Shown here: piece after piece, positions 24,896-36,200 of the stretch
Numbering within the stretch: position 1 is the first letter of the stretch
Layout: every line of letters starts with the position of its first letter
Source: Lactifluus volemus
Lineage: Eukaryota > Basidiomycota > Agaricomycetes > Russulales > Russulaceae
DNA length: 53,944 nucleotides
Reading direction: 5' to 3'
Assembly (NCBI GenBank): GCA_022376515.1
Contig: WTXI01000249.1
Location: 1-53,944, forward strand
The notes under the pieces: generated by a model
What the model was told of the DNA's origin: nothing
The model's database searches: none
Seen by the model: only the letters and a program-made list of their open reading frames with translations
Position numbers and translations under genes: made by a program

Positions 24896-26982
24896 TCAGT
24901 CTTCGTCCCCGTCATCGTTCCCTATTACGTGGGCCGGTTCCTCGCTGCGCACGCGCGTATACCATGCTCTTCTTGACGCAGTCGACGTCGGCGTGAGCTC
25001 GATCGCACCCGAGGAGTTCTTCATCGACGTCCCGTCCGGTGAATTACGCCCAGACGTGGCGTAAAGCGTGATCAAAAAGACGATGTGCGTGTACAGCAAG
25101 AATGCGATGCTTTATGTGTTTTTATTGTCCCGCCCAACAGTTTTCAACAAAAAAAAGTCAGAAAGAGGAGAAGAGGTCAATCGTGGACCCACATACCTGA
25201 ACATGATGAGGATGTAAGTCACGTGGTCCATCCCGCCACTGTGTACGAATTGCAGCTGTTCGTCTGTCGCGGACATGAACAACAATCCTGCAGCCACCAA
25301 AAGCTAAAATGGTTAATTCGTAAGCGAAATAGGCTAAAAAAAAACGAGTGGGGTCTACTGACAAATGGCGGCAAGTGTCTGAAAGCGCGTCCCTTGGATG
25401 CAGCTGCAGAGTCGGCTCCAGAACCGTCGGCAAGCGTATGATCCGATCTATCGTCTTCGACGCCATCCGCAGGAGGATATGATGGCACAATGAAGCACAC
25501 TTCGAGGAGGCGCGTAAGGCCGGCCAGCATGAGCGTGTAGCCGAATATGGCGTGCACCTTCGTCGAGAGCATCAGGGCCTGCGCATGGTCTGACATCGCA
25601 TAGCCGGTCAGAATGATGCTGTAATCCGGAAGTTAGCGGGTATAATCTGGGCATGGGCAGAGGGTCGGCTCTAAAGAATTACATAGTTGAGGGTACGACT
25701 GTGCGCTGATGGCGCCACCGAGATCAGCGTGTGTGAGATATATCGGCGGTGAAAAGGTGAAGAGAGAGGACTTGCCTGATTATTCCGGGAAAGATAGACA
25801 CCGAGGATACCTCCACACCACCCTATTCACGGAAATGAGCAGAGGCAATCTCGCACCTTGGAGCTATCAACTCACACAAGATGCCCAGGATGCTGCATAT
25901 ACAGGACGTTAGGATGGTCACAAGAAGTCGTTTCAGAGACGCACGTATGCTGCATGTCCTTGACCGACCACGCACCGCCATGATGTTCTGTAAACGTGTT
26001 GACTAGCAGGCGGGAATTACACTAAGTGGAAGAACTTCGACCAATCATTGCTACACGCACCGATCCCCTGTTCGTGAAAGACGCGATCAACCAATAGTGC
26101 GTGATTGTACAGCAAGGGTACGCACCCAAGCTAAGATAACCCATGAATCCCACCAGTCAGGGCTACGCCCGCTTCTGCGAATCCACATCTCGCCCACGAG
26201 AAGCAGGATCGCGAGGATCGCACCATACGCGATAAACCCCCCACCCTAGATATACCCCATCACGGAAGGAAAGATACGAAAACGCGTAAGAGGGCCGTTT
26301 TCTGATTGACACCCTTCAAGGGAGGGCATATTGTCGTATGCCACGCACCATAATATAATGGGCGAGACACTGCCCCAGCTCTTCGCCGCGACAGTATCCG
26401 CGGAACACGATCGCGCCAAAGAGCATCTGCACCCAGCCAAGCACTGGATATGACTTTCCGACGACCCCGTGAGCACGCACGGCCCAGGGCCGCCACGTCC
26501 GCTCGTGGATGTGCAACTTGAGGTACACGCCGAGTGCGCCCTGCGCAGCAATCGGCAAGAGGAGGATGTTGGCAAACATGCCATGTGCGCTCGGAAGGAA
26601 ACCCCGGCCGCCATGTGCATGCCCAAGGATGTAGCCACCAAGCGTAAGCACGATGCCTGCAGTCTTGATTACGAAGAACAAAACCAAAAAAAAAAAGGAG
26701 GGGGAGACCGTCGGTAAGCTGAAGAGCAACGAGTGAAGGGGGAAGCGCTGAGCATAACTTTACCTGGAGTGGGACATGCCAACGACTACGTGTAAGACCA
26801 AATACCATGCCAATAGGGAAAAGGATGCCCCAGACGGTGGCTTGGAGGAAGATGTGGATCCAGAGGATCGAGTCGATAGGTGCTGTCGCCTCTTCCTCGG
26901 TAAGTTCGGTGTGATGCTTGTGTCCATGTACTGGGGTGAACACGAGGAGAAGGAGGAGCAGGCTGTAAGTGTGCCGGCTCAT
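24896..26982 (-). CDS. Ytp1-like (DUF2427/Ytp1) multi-pass membrane protein, 11 exons with a 7-nt exon
   Basis: Exons 26982-26764, 26663-26349, 26245-26126, 26067-26061, 26002-25945, 25892-25876, 25822-25776, 25705-25683, 25618-25363, 25303-25197 and 25109-24896 sum to 1383 nt (460 aa plus stop). A signal peptide ([13 protein letters not shown]) is followed by a His-rich stretch (HKHH). The DUF2427 part has [52 protein letters not shown] and [13 protein letters not shown]. The Ytp1 part has [40 protein letters not shown] and [11 protein letters not shown]. Family members are fungal membrane proteins of unknown role, some with cytochrome b561-like histidines. The 7-nt exon GGGATCG supplies Gly-Ile-Val in the conserved [11 protein letters not shown] motif, and one intron (25775-25706) has a GC donor. 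The start was chosen at the ATG giving the signal peptide. Confidence 0.88.
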
Positions 26983-28832
26983 GATGATGGGAGCAGAGGC
27001 GAAGAATGGATGGAGGCAAGTTTTGCTGTATAGGCTGACGTCCAGAGCACCCGTTTGATGACGACGGCCGACTCGGACTGGCGCGCGTCCGGAGGCGGCC
27101 CGAACTAACTTGGTAACTTTATACTTCACCAGTCTCACACTTTTCTTCTACATGCCTAGGTGCTAATATATATGTAGAATATCTGTGCTGTGCTGATGCG
27201 TCGTCGATGAGGCTGCTTCATGCTGACCCCCTGAATTTCTCAGTCTTTCAAGGCTTGATTCATGGTATCGTGGCGAGTTCCGTATGACAACTGGCTCAGC
27301 GACAGTGGAGTGTCCTTTCTGCATCTGGTACTATCGAATAACGTTCTGCAAAGTGCAACCTCTTAGACATCATGTGCTAACGGCCTTCCTATGACACGGC
27401 AGGCAACAAGTCAGGGGGGGGTCATAGATGAAAAACTAGCCTCCGAGTCCGAGTCTGCCAGTGGTCACAGGAAGTCTTGCCTTGGCCTCGGTTCTTGTCT
27501 GGTACACTTTGCTTATTCATAGATTGCAGCGGGTGACTGCAGCCGCCAAGCTGAGGGGCAGGAAGAGATAAGAGAATGTGCAAGAGCAAATGGCCCGTTG
27601 CCTGTTACCGGGGAACCCCCCTTTTCCGCACCAGTCTGTGCTCCAACAGGGGAATACCTGTTCACCGCACGCAGGGGGTGAAACCGAAAAGTGGTTTGCA
27701 TAAGCGGCAAATGGATGTGCCCAACGAGAAATGACTTGGTAAATTTAAGTAAATTTAAGTAAGTAGGGCCATATATCAGATTTGATTCAATTGAAAATCA
27801 AAGATAGATCGAATCAGATCAAATGCGATTGAATCAGAAGGGCAGAAGGGATTAAATTATCTCCATTTATTTATTTTTATATTTACAGTTACAGCTCTAT
27901 TCTACCCCATGCAATCCAAGTTGTCCTTAATGCTCACCATGTCTGCAAACCCAACTACCGCAGTCAACAACCCACCACCTCCACATCATCATCTTTGTCC
28001 CCATCATCTGCTCTGGGTGTGGGAACTCCGATTCCTCTGTCTCGAGCTCACGATGGCATGGGCTTGAATTTGATGCTGTGCAAGATGGGGGCAGATGTGG
28101 GATGGAGCCACAGTGGAACTCTCCACGGGGCAGCGGCAGCGATGGTGAAGCCATCGTGAGGAAAACCCACATAAAGGTGACTGCTTCAGCTTGCAGTGAG
28201 CCGTGGTTGCTCCGGTGAGGACCTCTTCGTGACAGCAGCAGATGGGAGGGCCAGACGGGAGGCAGGTGACAGCAGCAGTGATAGTGAGTGGTGTCAGGAG
28301 TGGCATGCTAAAAGGGCAGGAGGAGAGGAGAAGCACAATTTGGGGGAAATGGGAGTAAAGCACAGAGTTTGCATGTTGCAGCCCATGAACTTGATCAAAG
28401 TTGCAGCCCCCCAAAAAAGACCCAAGTGATGCTGGTCTGAAGAAGGCAGGAAAGAAGTGACTCACGAATATCTATGGAGAGTATACAGGCAGAAGAGAGA
28501 ATATTAAGGGGACACTTTGAGAAGGAGAGGAAGAGGAAGAAATGTATGCGTCCGAATCAGCGCAGCGCAACACAAAGTTGATGCGACAAACAATTGCAAA
28601 TAGTAATATAGGCCGTACCATGCATGGGTCAGTGAGTACTCGATGCAGAGTTTTTGCGTGTTCAATAAACTGGAAAAACAGCACTCGATATCCAATTCTT
28701 CAACAGAATTCAGCTAGAGATTGAATGATATTCAAATACCATGATCAATGTCTATATCAACCGTTATCAATTTACCTAATTCTTATCAATGGCGATTATA
28801 ATAATTTACCGTAAGTCATTTCTCGTAGGGGA
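26983..28832. other. Spacer between Ytp1-like and MFS genes, no gene seen
   Basis: Contains the Ytp1-like promoter side and the 3' side of the MFS gene. There is a short direct repeat 'taaatttaag' (27739-27760) and an AT-rich block (27850-27900). Bases ~27900-28450 have a different, TGG/CAG-rich composition that may be old transposon sequence, but I find no terminal repeats or open frame. Confidence 0.4.
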
Positions 28833-31036
28833 TCAACATAATTCGGTACTGTCCGTCACTCCACTCATGTTAGTACTCTGCTGCGACACCAGGGTGACGT
28901 CACTCCTTCCCCAGTCCTTGTCGATTTCCGTGTGCAACTCCCGTTTCCGCATACCGAGACTGAATAAGAAACCCACGATCGAGATCCCAAGTAGCGTCTT
29001 CCAGTTCACATTGAGCGCCTCCCCGAACGTGTTGCGCACCTCATCTTTCAACGACGAGCTCAGTGATGGAATGTTCGGTATTGACGAAAACGCGATCTCG
29101 ACGCCCTGCGGAAGCTGCGCGATGAACGATGCAGGTAGGTTCATCTTCAGCTCATTCTGTAAAATGGCACCGCCGACAGTGACACCCCACATCTAGCATT
29201 GCACAGTTTTCAGTAAGTAGTTAAGGGTGGAAACGTGGATGGAAAGGGAGGGACTTACATTGCCCAGGCTCCGCAAGAAGACGAAGAGAGTCATTGCGGG
29301 AGCGGTCTGTGTAACCGGGATGGACGCGAGAATTGGGTACATAGAGGTGACATGAATGGCGCCACCACCACTACCGATGACAATCTGGAAGCCAATAGAC
29401 TTGGCCATACTGCTGTCCGCGTGCAGTGTCGTCAGGAGGCCCGCGCCGACGACCGCGAGCACCCAGCCAACGTAAGTCGGAATCACGTAGTTGCCTGACT
29501 TCTTAACCACGATGCCTGCCACGACCGCGAAGAGGCCGGAGCTGTATGACAGCCCGAGCACGTCGATACCGGCTTTGGTGGGAGATGTCTCCTTACATGC
29601 TTCGAAGAAGACTGGGTACCAATTCAAGTTCGCCGCCACCGCAGCCATCATAAATATTTGGAGATAACCACTGGTGCCAGTCCAGTCCAGGCGCAATAAA
29701 ATTGGGACCTTGAAAGCAGTTCGATTAGTAAATAATAGTTTCATCTCTCGGAAGGAACTCACAACAGGCGGTTTGCAAAAGTAGAATTCATAGATGAAAA
29801 AGAGGCTCAGGCCCACGAAACCAAAAATGAGGGGCATCAAGATATGGACGGATGACCATGGATAACGCACGCCTCCCCACGTCAGCCCGATAACGAAAGC
29901 GGCCATTGATGCAATGATCAGAACATTTCCTCTACCAACAAAGCTTAAGATCGCCTGGAGATCGGGCAACTAGCAATCCCAATTTCATTACTCACATAAA
30001 ATCGATTTTACTGAGCTTTTCTCTCAGAGTTGCAGGTGGCGTTTTGAGACGCAAGAAGAGTAAAACTAGACTTGCGGTGAGGGCACATATAGGTAGGTTG
30101 AGATCTAGGTGCGTTATTCACGACACTGACCGCACGATTGACAGAATTCAACCTACAAAATATCCATCTCCTACGGGAAACGCAAAAGAATGATGAGGAC
30201 TGGTGAGTTGGTTACGAATGGGATACTCACCATTGTCCTCGCTGAGCCAATGACCCACCAATGAGTGGACCAACACCACCACCGATTGCCCAAGCGCTGC
30301 CCGACATCAGTAACGTCCGAGGCACGCAATGAGGAGGATCACCCACAGTGAAGTGATGCCGCTGAATGTGCCACGCTCACTAAGTGTGACCAGATCGGAC
30401 AATATAATTTGTGACGTAGATGTAATTGCTCCTGCTCCCAGTCCCTGGATAGCTTTCAAATGGAACGTTTGAGTTGGTGCAGGGTCGTGTGGGGGGACAG
30501 AACATACATCTTCCAGCGATGAGGATATTCATACTCGATGCAGTGGCGCAAATGGCGCTTCCGAGTGCGAAGAGGAAGAGCGCACTCAGCACGATGGGCC
30601 GTCGTCCAATAATCTAATTTCGGTGTAGACTTATTTAAATGTATGTTGCACTCGTGGAGAGAATTAGTGATCGTACCTGCGTTAGCCCACCACAAAGAGG
30701 GACAAGGGCTGTAGAGCCAAATGCATATGCGGAACCAACCCACACAAACTGCTCTCCCTTCAGTTCATGAACAATTGTTGGTAGGACTGTCCCAATGGAG
30801 GACTACAATATGGGGGTTTTGTGTAAAATGAGCACATCTCCTCGTCGCTGAGGGTAGAAGAGACTACTCACAAACTCTAGGGCAGTGAGGAGGTTATTGA
30901 GTGTGAGTGAGAATATGATGCACCAGAACTTCCAGTCTTTGCGAGTGGGCACGTCATGGTGGGCGTTTTCGTCAACTGGCTGCGTCGCGAAGTTAGACTC
31001 TTTGGATGGTGGTAAGTAAGGAGATGACGATGTCAT
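28833..31036 (-). CDS. MFS transporter, DHA2 (14-TM drug:H+ antiporter) type
   Basis: Exons 31036-30872, 30802-30677, 30613-30508, 30452-30347, 30296-30231, 30170-30157, 30104-29996, 29931-29763, 29708-29259 and 29192-28833 sum to 1671 nt (556 aa plus stop); introns are 50-69 bp. Family marks: TVLPTIVHELKG after TM1; QFVWVGSAYAFGSTALVPL; motif A as GGLTQIIGRRPIVL; the antiporter motif C as AIGGGVGPLIGGSLA; WRWIFYLNLPICALTASLVL; a late Trp-rich segment GLTWGGVRYPWSS typical of the 14-helix DHA2 class; LLRLDWTGTSGYLQIFM; and a terminal helix LLGISIVGFLFSLGM. It should export small molecules across the plasma or vacuolar membrane; the substrate cannot be read from sequence. The 14-nt exon 6 encodes part of QWRWIFY. 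The start is the first in-frame ATG with a hydrophilic N-terminal tail of ~40 residues. Confidence 0.9.
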
Positions 31037-31301
31037 GGAGAGAGGTGACACTAGTGACAGTGGTCTGAGAAGCTACAACCAAAAAAAAAAAAAGAAATAC
31101 AGGAAAAAGAATGCGGAGCAGGAGAAGGAAAGACACTAAGTTAACATCAGGCAGGGAGGGGTGACATATACACAAGGAACGAATGTCGACGACAACGCAA
31201 GTGAGACGGAGTCATTCGCAGCCCCACCACGGTTTACCGAGAGCGTGGATTCGGATTAAGTGTCTTATAATTTTATAATTTAAATGATACGCGAGCCGAG
31301 T

Positions 31302-31657
31302 TAGCACTGGTTGGAAAACTGCCTTTTGAGGCTAACAAAACCTTAACATAATTGTAATATAAGGCCATTTGTTTTTCTTCATTTTTTATGAGGATAAATA
31401 TAAATAAAATGATTATATATTGTTAAGCGAAAGTAAAGTATTGTTACTCAAACCTATCTTGCATGTTATCTAGTACAGTGTCTATCAATTAGAGAAGTAT
31501 GATTTTGGCTTAATTTTGTGATGTACATTTAGCTTGACAATATATAATCATTTTACTCATATTTATTCTCATAAAAAATGAAGAAAAATAAATGGCCTTA
31601 TATTACGATTATGTCAAGATTTTGTCGGCCTCAAAAGGCAGTATCCTAACCAGTGTA
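31302..31657. mobile_element. Fold-back MITE with ~125-bp terminal inverted repeats
   Basis: Bases 31304-31427 are the inverted complement of 31533-31655, about 90% identical, starting GCACTGGTTGGAAAACTGCC and ending GGCAGTATCCTAACCAGTG. A TA dinucleotide lies directly outside each end (31302-31303 and 31656-31657), consistent with a TA target duplication as made by Tc1/mariner-like transposases. The ~105 bp centre is AT-rich and has no coding capacity, so mobilisation would need a transposase elsewhere. Confidence 0.85.
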
Positions 31658-32789
31658 GGCCGTTAAGAGTTACGATCGTTACGATGTTCGTCCAAAACAG
31701 TATCAGAGTCACCGCTCCGAGTCGACCCGACTGATTCAGACCAGCCTAGTAGTTCTAGTTTTGCTGACTAGAGTGTGGCAAGTTTTCTAGGGCCAGCATG
31801 AAAACTAGAGTTGCTAGAACGACTAGAAGTGCTTGTCTAGGTTGCTCTAGCAACCTTTTTATTTTGCTGATGCGGTGAGTGTTTTGACTCCCCCACTACT
31901 GATCGTCTTCATCACTCACGGCACCACTTATCTCTGCAGAGTTTCTACTTGATTCAGTAGCATCAGGAAACCTACATGAAACTTTTTCGGACGAGCTCAA
32001 GATCGCCCGAGCTTAAGCAAGCGAAATTGCTTTTTGGGCCTGTTTCCTGCAGAAAATTTACAAACACAAGTTCATTGTTCCCAACTAAGCAAGTTATTGT
32101 CGCTACGGCTGCAGCGGTTCGGCTTGAAGCCACTGAGCCGATGAAGCTGAGCTTAGCCAGTGCTTAGCCGAGCGGCTCGTGCCTAAGTGCGATGCATCAG
32201 GAAAGGGGTTTAGCGTACTCGGGCTCGTCGGGACCTCGGCGCTTCCAACAACACCGCACAGCTGTGGCGTGCAATGCGGCCTCGGAACCATTTACAGGCA
32301 CCCTGAACACGACCGACATCACCGACGTTCAGGTGCTGGACAACTCTCAAGGTAATTCTGATATTGTTCCCACATCTCTATACTGTCTCACTGTCACGTG
32401 TCCTTGAAAGGGCAGTGGGTAATGCGTTGATGAAGAGTTGGGAAGCGGAAGCGGTGGGAGAAGCTCGGGATTTTGGGTCACCAGCTGAGCGTTCCAGGAG
32501 CTCTCAGTAATGATGTTAAACGATCGGGGGCCATACACCGCTGACAACTACTAGTGAGGTTACCTCTTTGATCTATGTGACTTGTGACTGCGTTAAGTTC
32601 AACTCGAAATGCCTTGATCGCTGGCGTATCACATGATCTGGGCCCGACAACCTCGAGGCTGTCTAACAGAGGTGTGTGTTAGCACGGGCGGAAGGCTATG
32701 TCGGAGTGTACACTAAGCTGTGGCTACTTCGATCACATTTTTAGGGGTCTGTCGGAAGCTCCTGAACGGGCTCGCCGGAAGAGCCGTAT
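31658..32789. other. Spacer left of the retroelement nest, no gene seen
   Basis: No coding pattern. Bases 31748-31862 hold many repeats of CTAG-containing words (ctagtagttctag, actagagttgctag, gactagaag). The rest is unremarkable, ending at the E1 LTR. Confidence 0.4.
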
Positions 32790-32901
32790 TGTTAGGGACT
32801 AGCTGTTCCTAGTTCCTAAAATAGGATCAAGTGGTTCAGGAGGACCAACAGAGACGTGAGTCTGAGTCGGGTCTAGCTAAGTTATAGCACTTAGAGGGCT
32901 T

Positions 32902-32938
<37 letters not shown>

Positions 32939-33257
32939 TCACAAGGGGAGTCTAGTGAGGGGATTCAAGAGGCTAGTATTGGAGAGAAGTCCAAGCTGGA
33001 GAGCAAGGACACAAGTCGAAGAGTCTTATATACTGTACAGGGCAAAGGGCGAGTGACATCAGCAATGATGTCATGAGCCTGGGTCTAACTACGACGTCAT
33101 CGAAGTTCTAGGCTAATGATGTCATAAGAGTCACTATGAGTCAAGAACACGCTGTTCTGTGTCGTACAAGGTGAGGCTCTGTCCGTAAGCGAGAATGTAG
33201 ACGGAAATGAAAAACATGAGGCAACAGGGAGGCAGAGGTCCAGACAAATCCGTAACA
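32790..33257 (-). repeat. E1 3' LTR
   Basis: On the plus strand it starts TGTTAGGG and ends CCGTAACA (in element sense TGTTACGG...CCCTAACA, a TG..CA LTR). The right end abuts the purine tract GACGGGAGGTAA at the end of pol. It carries a TATA-like TATATAAG (minus strand, 33025-33032) and, upstream of it, TGATGTCA at 33066-33073 and 33117-33124, GACGTC at 33093-33098 and TGAGTCA at 33137-33143. A (GA)n run lies at 32902-32935. The left boundary is inferred from the TG terminus because no second copy exists here. Confidence 0.7.
32902..32935. repeat. (GA)n microsatellite
   Basis: About seventeen GA units inside the E1 LTR, downstream of its TATA in element orientation. Confidence 0.95.
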
Positions 33258-33293
33258 TTACCTCCCGTCTTAGGTGGTTGTCCCACCAACCAC

Positions 33294-36200
33294 TCAGCAC
33301 TCCCAGAAGGAGGGGTCCAGGTTGTGGACGTCGTCGTCATAGTCATCGCTGTACCAGTTCTGCTCAGCCTCGTAGTCGGCTTTCGCATCCTTGGCCCAAG
33401 CAGCGGGACAGCGGTGACTCTTGTAATTTTCATGCCCCATTCCAATGAGGCACTCCCCACCTTTGCGCGGGCAGTTGACATGCGGGGTCCAGCAGCGGGC
33501 GCCGACGTGCCCAAGTTTGCGACAGAGGTTGCAGCGGGTGTTAGGCGGCTGCCACTCCTTGGCCTTCCTCTTGCCCTTCATGTCGCGCGTGCTGGTGTAT
33601 GGCTTCTTAGTGGTGCGTTTGGGGCGTTCTTCCTCGCTGCTGCCCGCTCCGCCCCGCATGCGCGATCCTCCTACCTGTTGCCTGGTTTCTTCATTGGGGA
33701 GGGGACGAGGAGGTGGCGGCGGGGCGCCTGGGACGACGACGGGCGGTGGGGAATTGAAGTGACGAGGCGGCGGTTCTCGTATGTCTGTCCTGTCGCTGAG
33801 GATGAAGGGGAGGAGTCTGGTGGTCGTCCCAGTAGTCCCAAGGCGTCGGATACTGTCCTCGTGCTTCTTGCGGAGGACGCTGAGGTTCTGTCCTAGCTTC
33901 CTTCCTTCCAACTTCAGTCGCTCCTTCTCCTCCACCGTCCACCTGTAACGTTGCACCTCCGCTATCAGTCCGGGGTCCCCTAGTTGTCTGAGCGCGTCGT
34001 CGACGGTGCGGCGGAAGACGTGGGTAGGGTGGAATAGGACGAGGTCGTCACGACCCGTCTGCTTGTCTGGATGGCTGCGGGCATTAAGGGGGGCTTCGAA
34101 CGGTCCTTCCCCTGTCCTGGTGTACCCGGTGATGTAGGAGTCGTCCCTCATGGCGAACTTGACGAATTCCATTTCTATGAGTCCTCCCGACTCCGCGTCT
34201 TTTATTGTGAAGGAGTAGTCGTGAGGGTCGTCTTCTTCATAGTGGTGGAAGCCCGCAGGGGTAGGGATGGTTCTTTCTGGTATGGGGGTCATGACCCTGG
34301 CGCGAGGAGGAGTAGGGAGACGCGGTATTTCTTGGATGTCATCGTCGTCATCCACCATGGTCTCGGAAGGTGTGGCTGGTACATAGCGAGGGGAAGAGGG
34401 GGCTTCAGATATTGGGGAGGTGTCTCTACCCATCAGAAGGTCCTGGATGACCTGGACGTCGACCTGAGCGATTGCGGCAAGGAAGTCCCTGTCTTCGGGA
34501 CTATAGACCGCTACTGGGCGGCGAGGGGTAGTAGGAGAAGTGGGGGAAGAGTTGTTGGAGGAGGAAGGCATTGAAGAGACTTGGATGGATCGAATGACGA
34601 CTCGTCCTCTTCTCTTTGGTTTCTCTTTTATGTCTTCTGCGAGCGCCTTCTTCGGATGCTTTCGGATGAACTCCTTGAGACAATCCGGGGCGCGGATGTT
34701 CCCTTCTGGCTCCCAGGTGTCATGTGCCTCGCTGTAGCCCTTCCATCGAACTCTATATTGACGCTTTCTATTGTTCTTGCCTCCACTCCACCGCATGTCG
34801 AGGATCTGATCCACCTCGTACTCCGTTTCACCTTCGATCAAGTCAGGTGGGGGCTCTTCAAAGTTCTCACCGTGCTCTTCCGTCTCCTTATATGGTGAGA
34901 GGAGGGAGGCATGGAAGACGTCGTGTATCTTCCACGAGGCAGGGAGTCACAATTTGAAGACCACCGGTGACACGACCTTGGTCACAAGGAAGGGTCCATG
35001 CCGTTTGTTGCTCAGTTTGGCAGTGGGGTGTGTCGTCTTTAGGTTAGTCCCCTCTAGCCAGACCTTCTCGCCTACATGGAAAGGCCTGTAGTTACGCTGT
35101 CCCTTCTTTCTCTGGGCGTAACGCTGCAGCGTGTTCTGGGCGGCTTTGATCGATCGCTGGGCCTGCTCTCTTACACGTTCTAGGGTGCGTTGCCTGTCTT
35201 CCAGAAGGGGGACGTTGGTCGTGATCGGGTGGTCAGGTAGGGAGGGCGTGTGTCCCATGAGGAGTTCGAACGGCGTCTTGTTTGTGGTGGCGTTAGGCCA
35301 CGACCTCTGTACGTACTGTGCCATAGGTAGCCAGGTAGCCCAGTCGTCTTGTTCGTAATTCCCATAGATCCTTAAGTACTGTTCCAGCCACTGATTGGTT
35401 CGTTCTGATTGCCCGTCCGTCTGCGGGTGGTAAGCTGTACTGAGGTTCTGCGCTGACCCTAGTATCCTGCAGAGCTCTCGTGCGAAGTTAGCGGTGAAGC
35501 GGGGATCTCGGTCTGAGATGACTTTTCTAGGGGCGCCGTAGTGGGGAAACACGTGCTCAGCATACAGGGACGCCACTCCTGGCGCGTCTACGGTTTTGTT
35601 ACAGGGGAGGAACACGGCTGCCTTGGTGCAGTCGTGGTCTGTGATCGTGAGGATAGAGTCGTATCCTTTTGATAGGGGGAGGTCGGTTATTAGGTCTAGA
35701 GCTATGGTTTCGAAGGGGGCGGCGTTTCGTTCCGTGGTAATGGGGAAGATGGGAATCTTGGGTTTGGTGGTACGGCTTTTCGTTGCTTGGCAGACGGCAC
35801 ATCCTTGCACATAGTTTTTGACGAATTGTTTGACGTCAGGCCACCAGTAATCGCGTGTAACAAGCAGGTAGGTGTAAAAAATTCCGGGGTGTCCCGCTGT
35901 CTGGTGGTCGTGGTAGTGAGTAACTATCTCCCGTCTCAGGGGGTTGTCCACCACGACAACCGGCTTGTTATCATGGAACCAGATACCGTCCCCTTTGTGC
36001 ATACGGGGGTGGAGCTCCGACCAACTGAGGAGTTCTGCAGGGGATCTGGATTGGGCTTCAAAGACGCGTTCTTCCAGAGAGGAGAGGCTGATTGCGCGGA
36101 CAAAGACTGAGTCAGGGAGAACTGTGACATCCTGGTTGTCGTCTTTGCCTTGGTCATAATCTGGGCGGCGCGAGAGGTGATCTGCCTTGTTGTACTTTCC

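Noticed and set aside
33207..33896. Plus-strand frame of 229 codons inside E1
   Set aside because: Shadow of the zinc-module end of E1 pol on the other strand.
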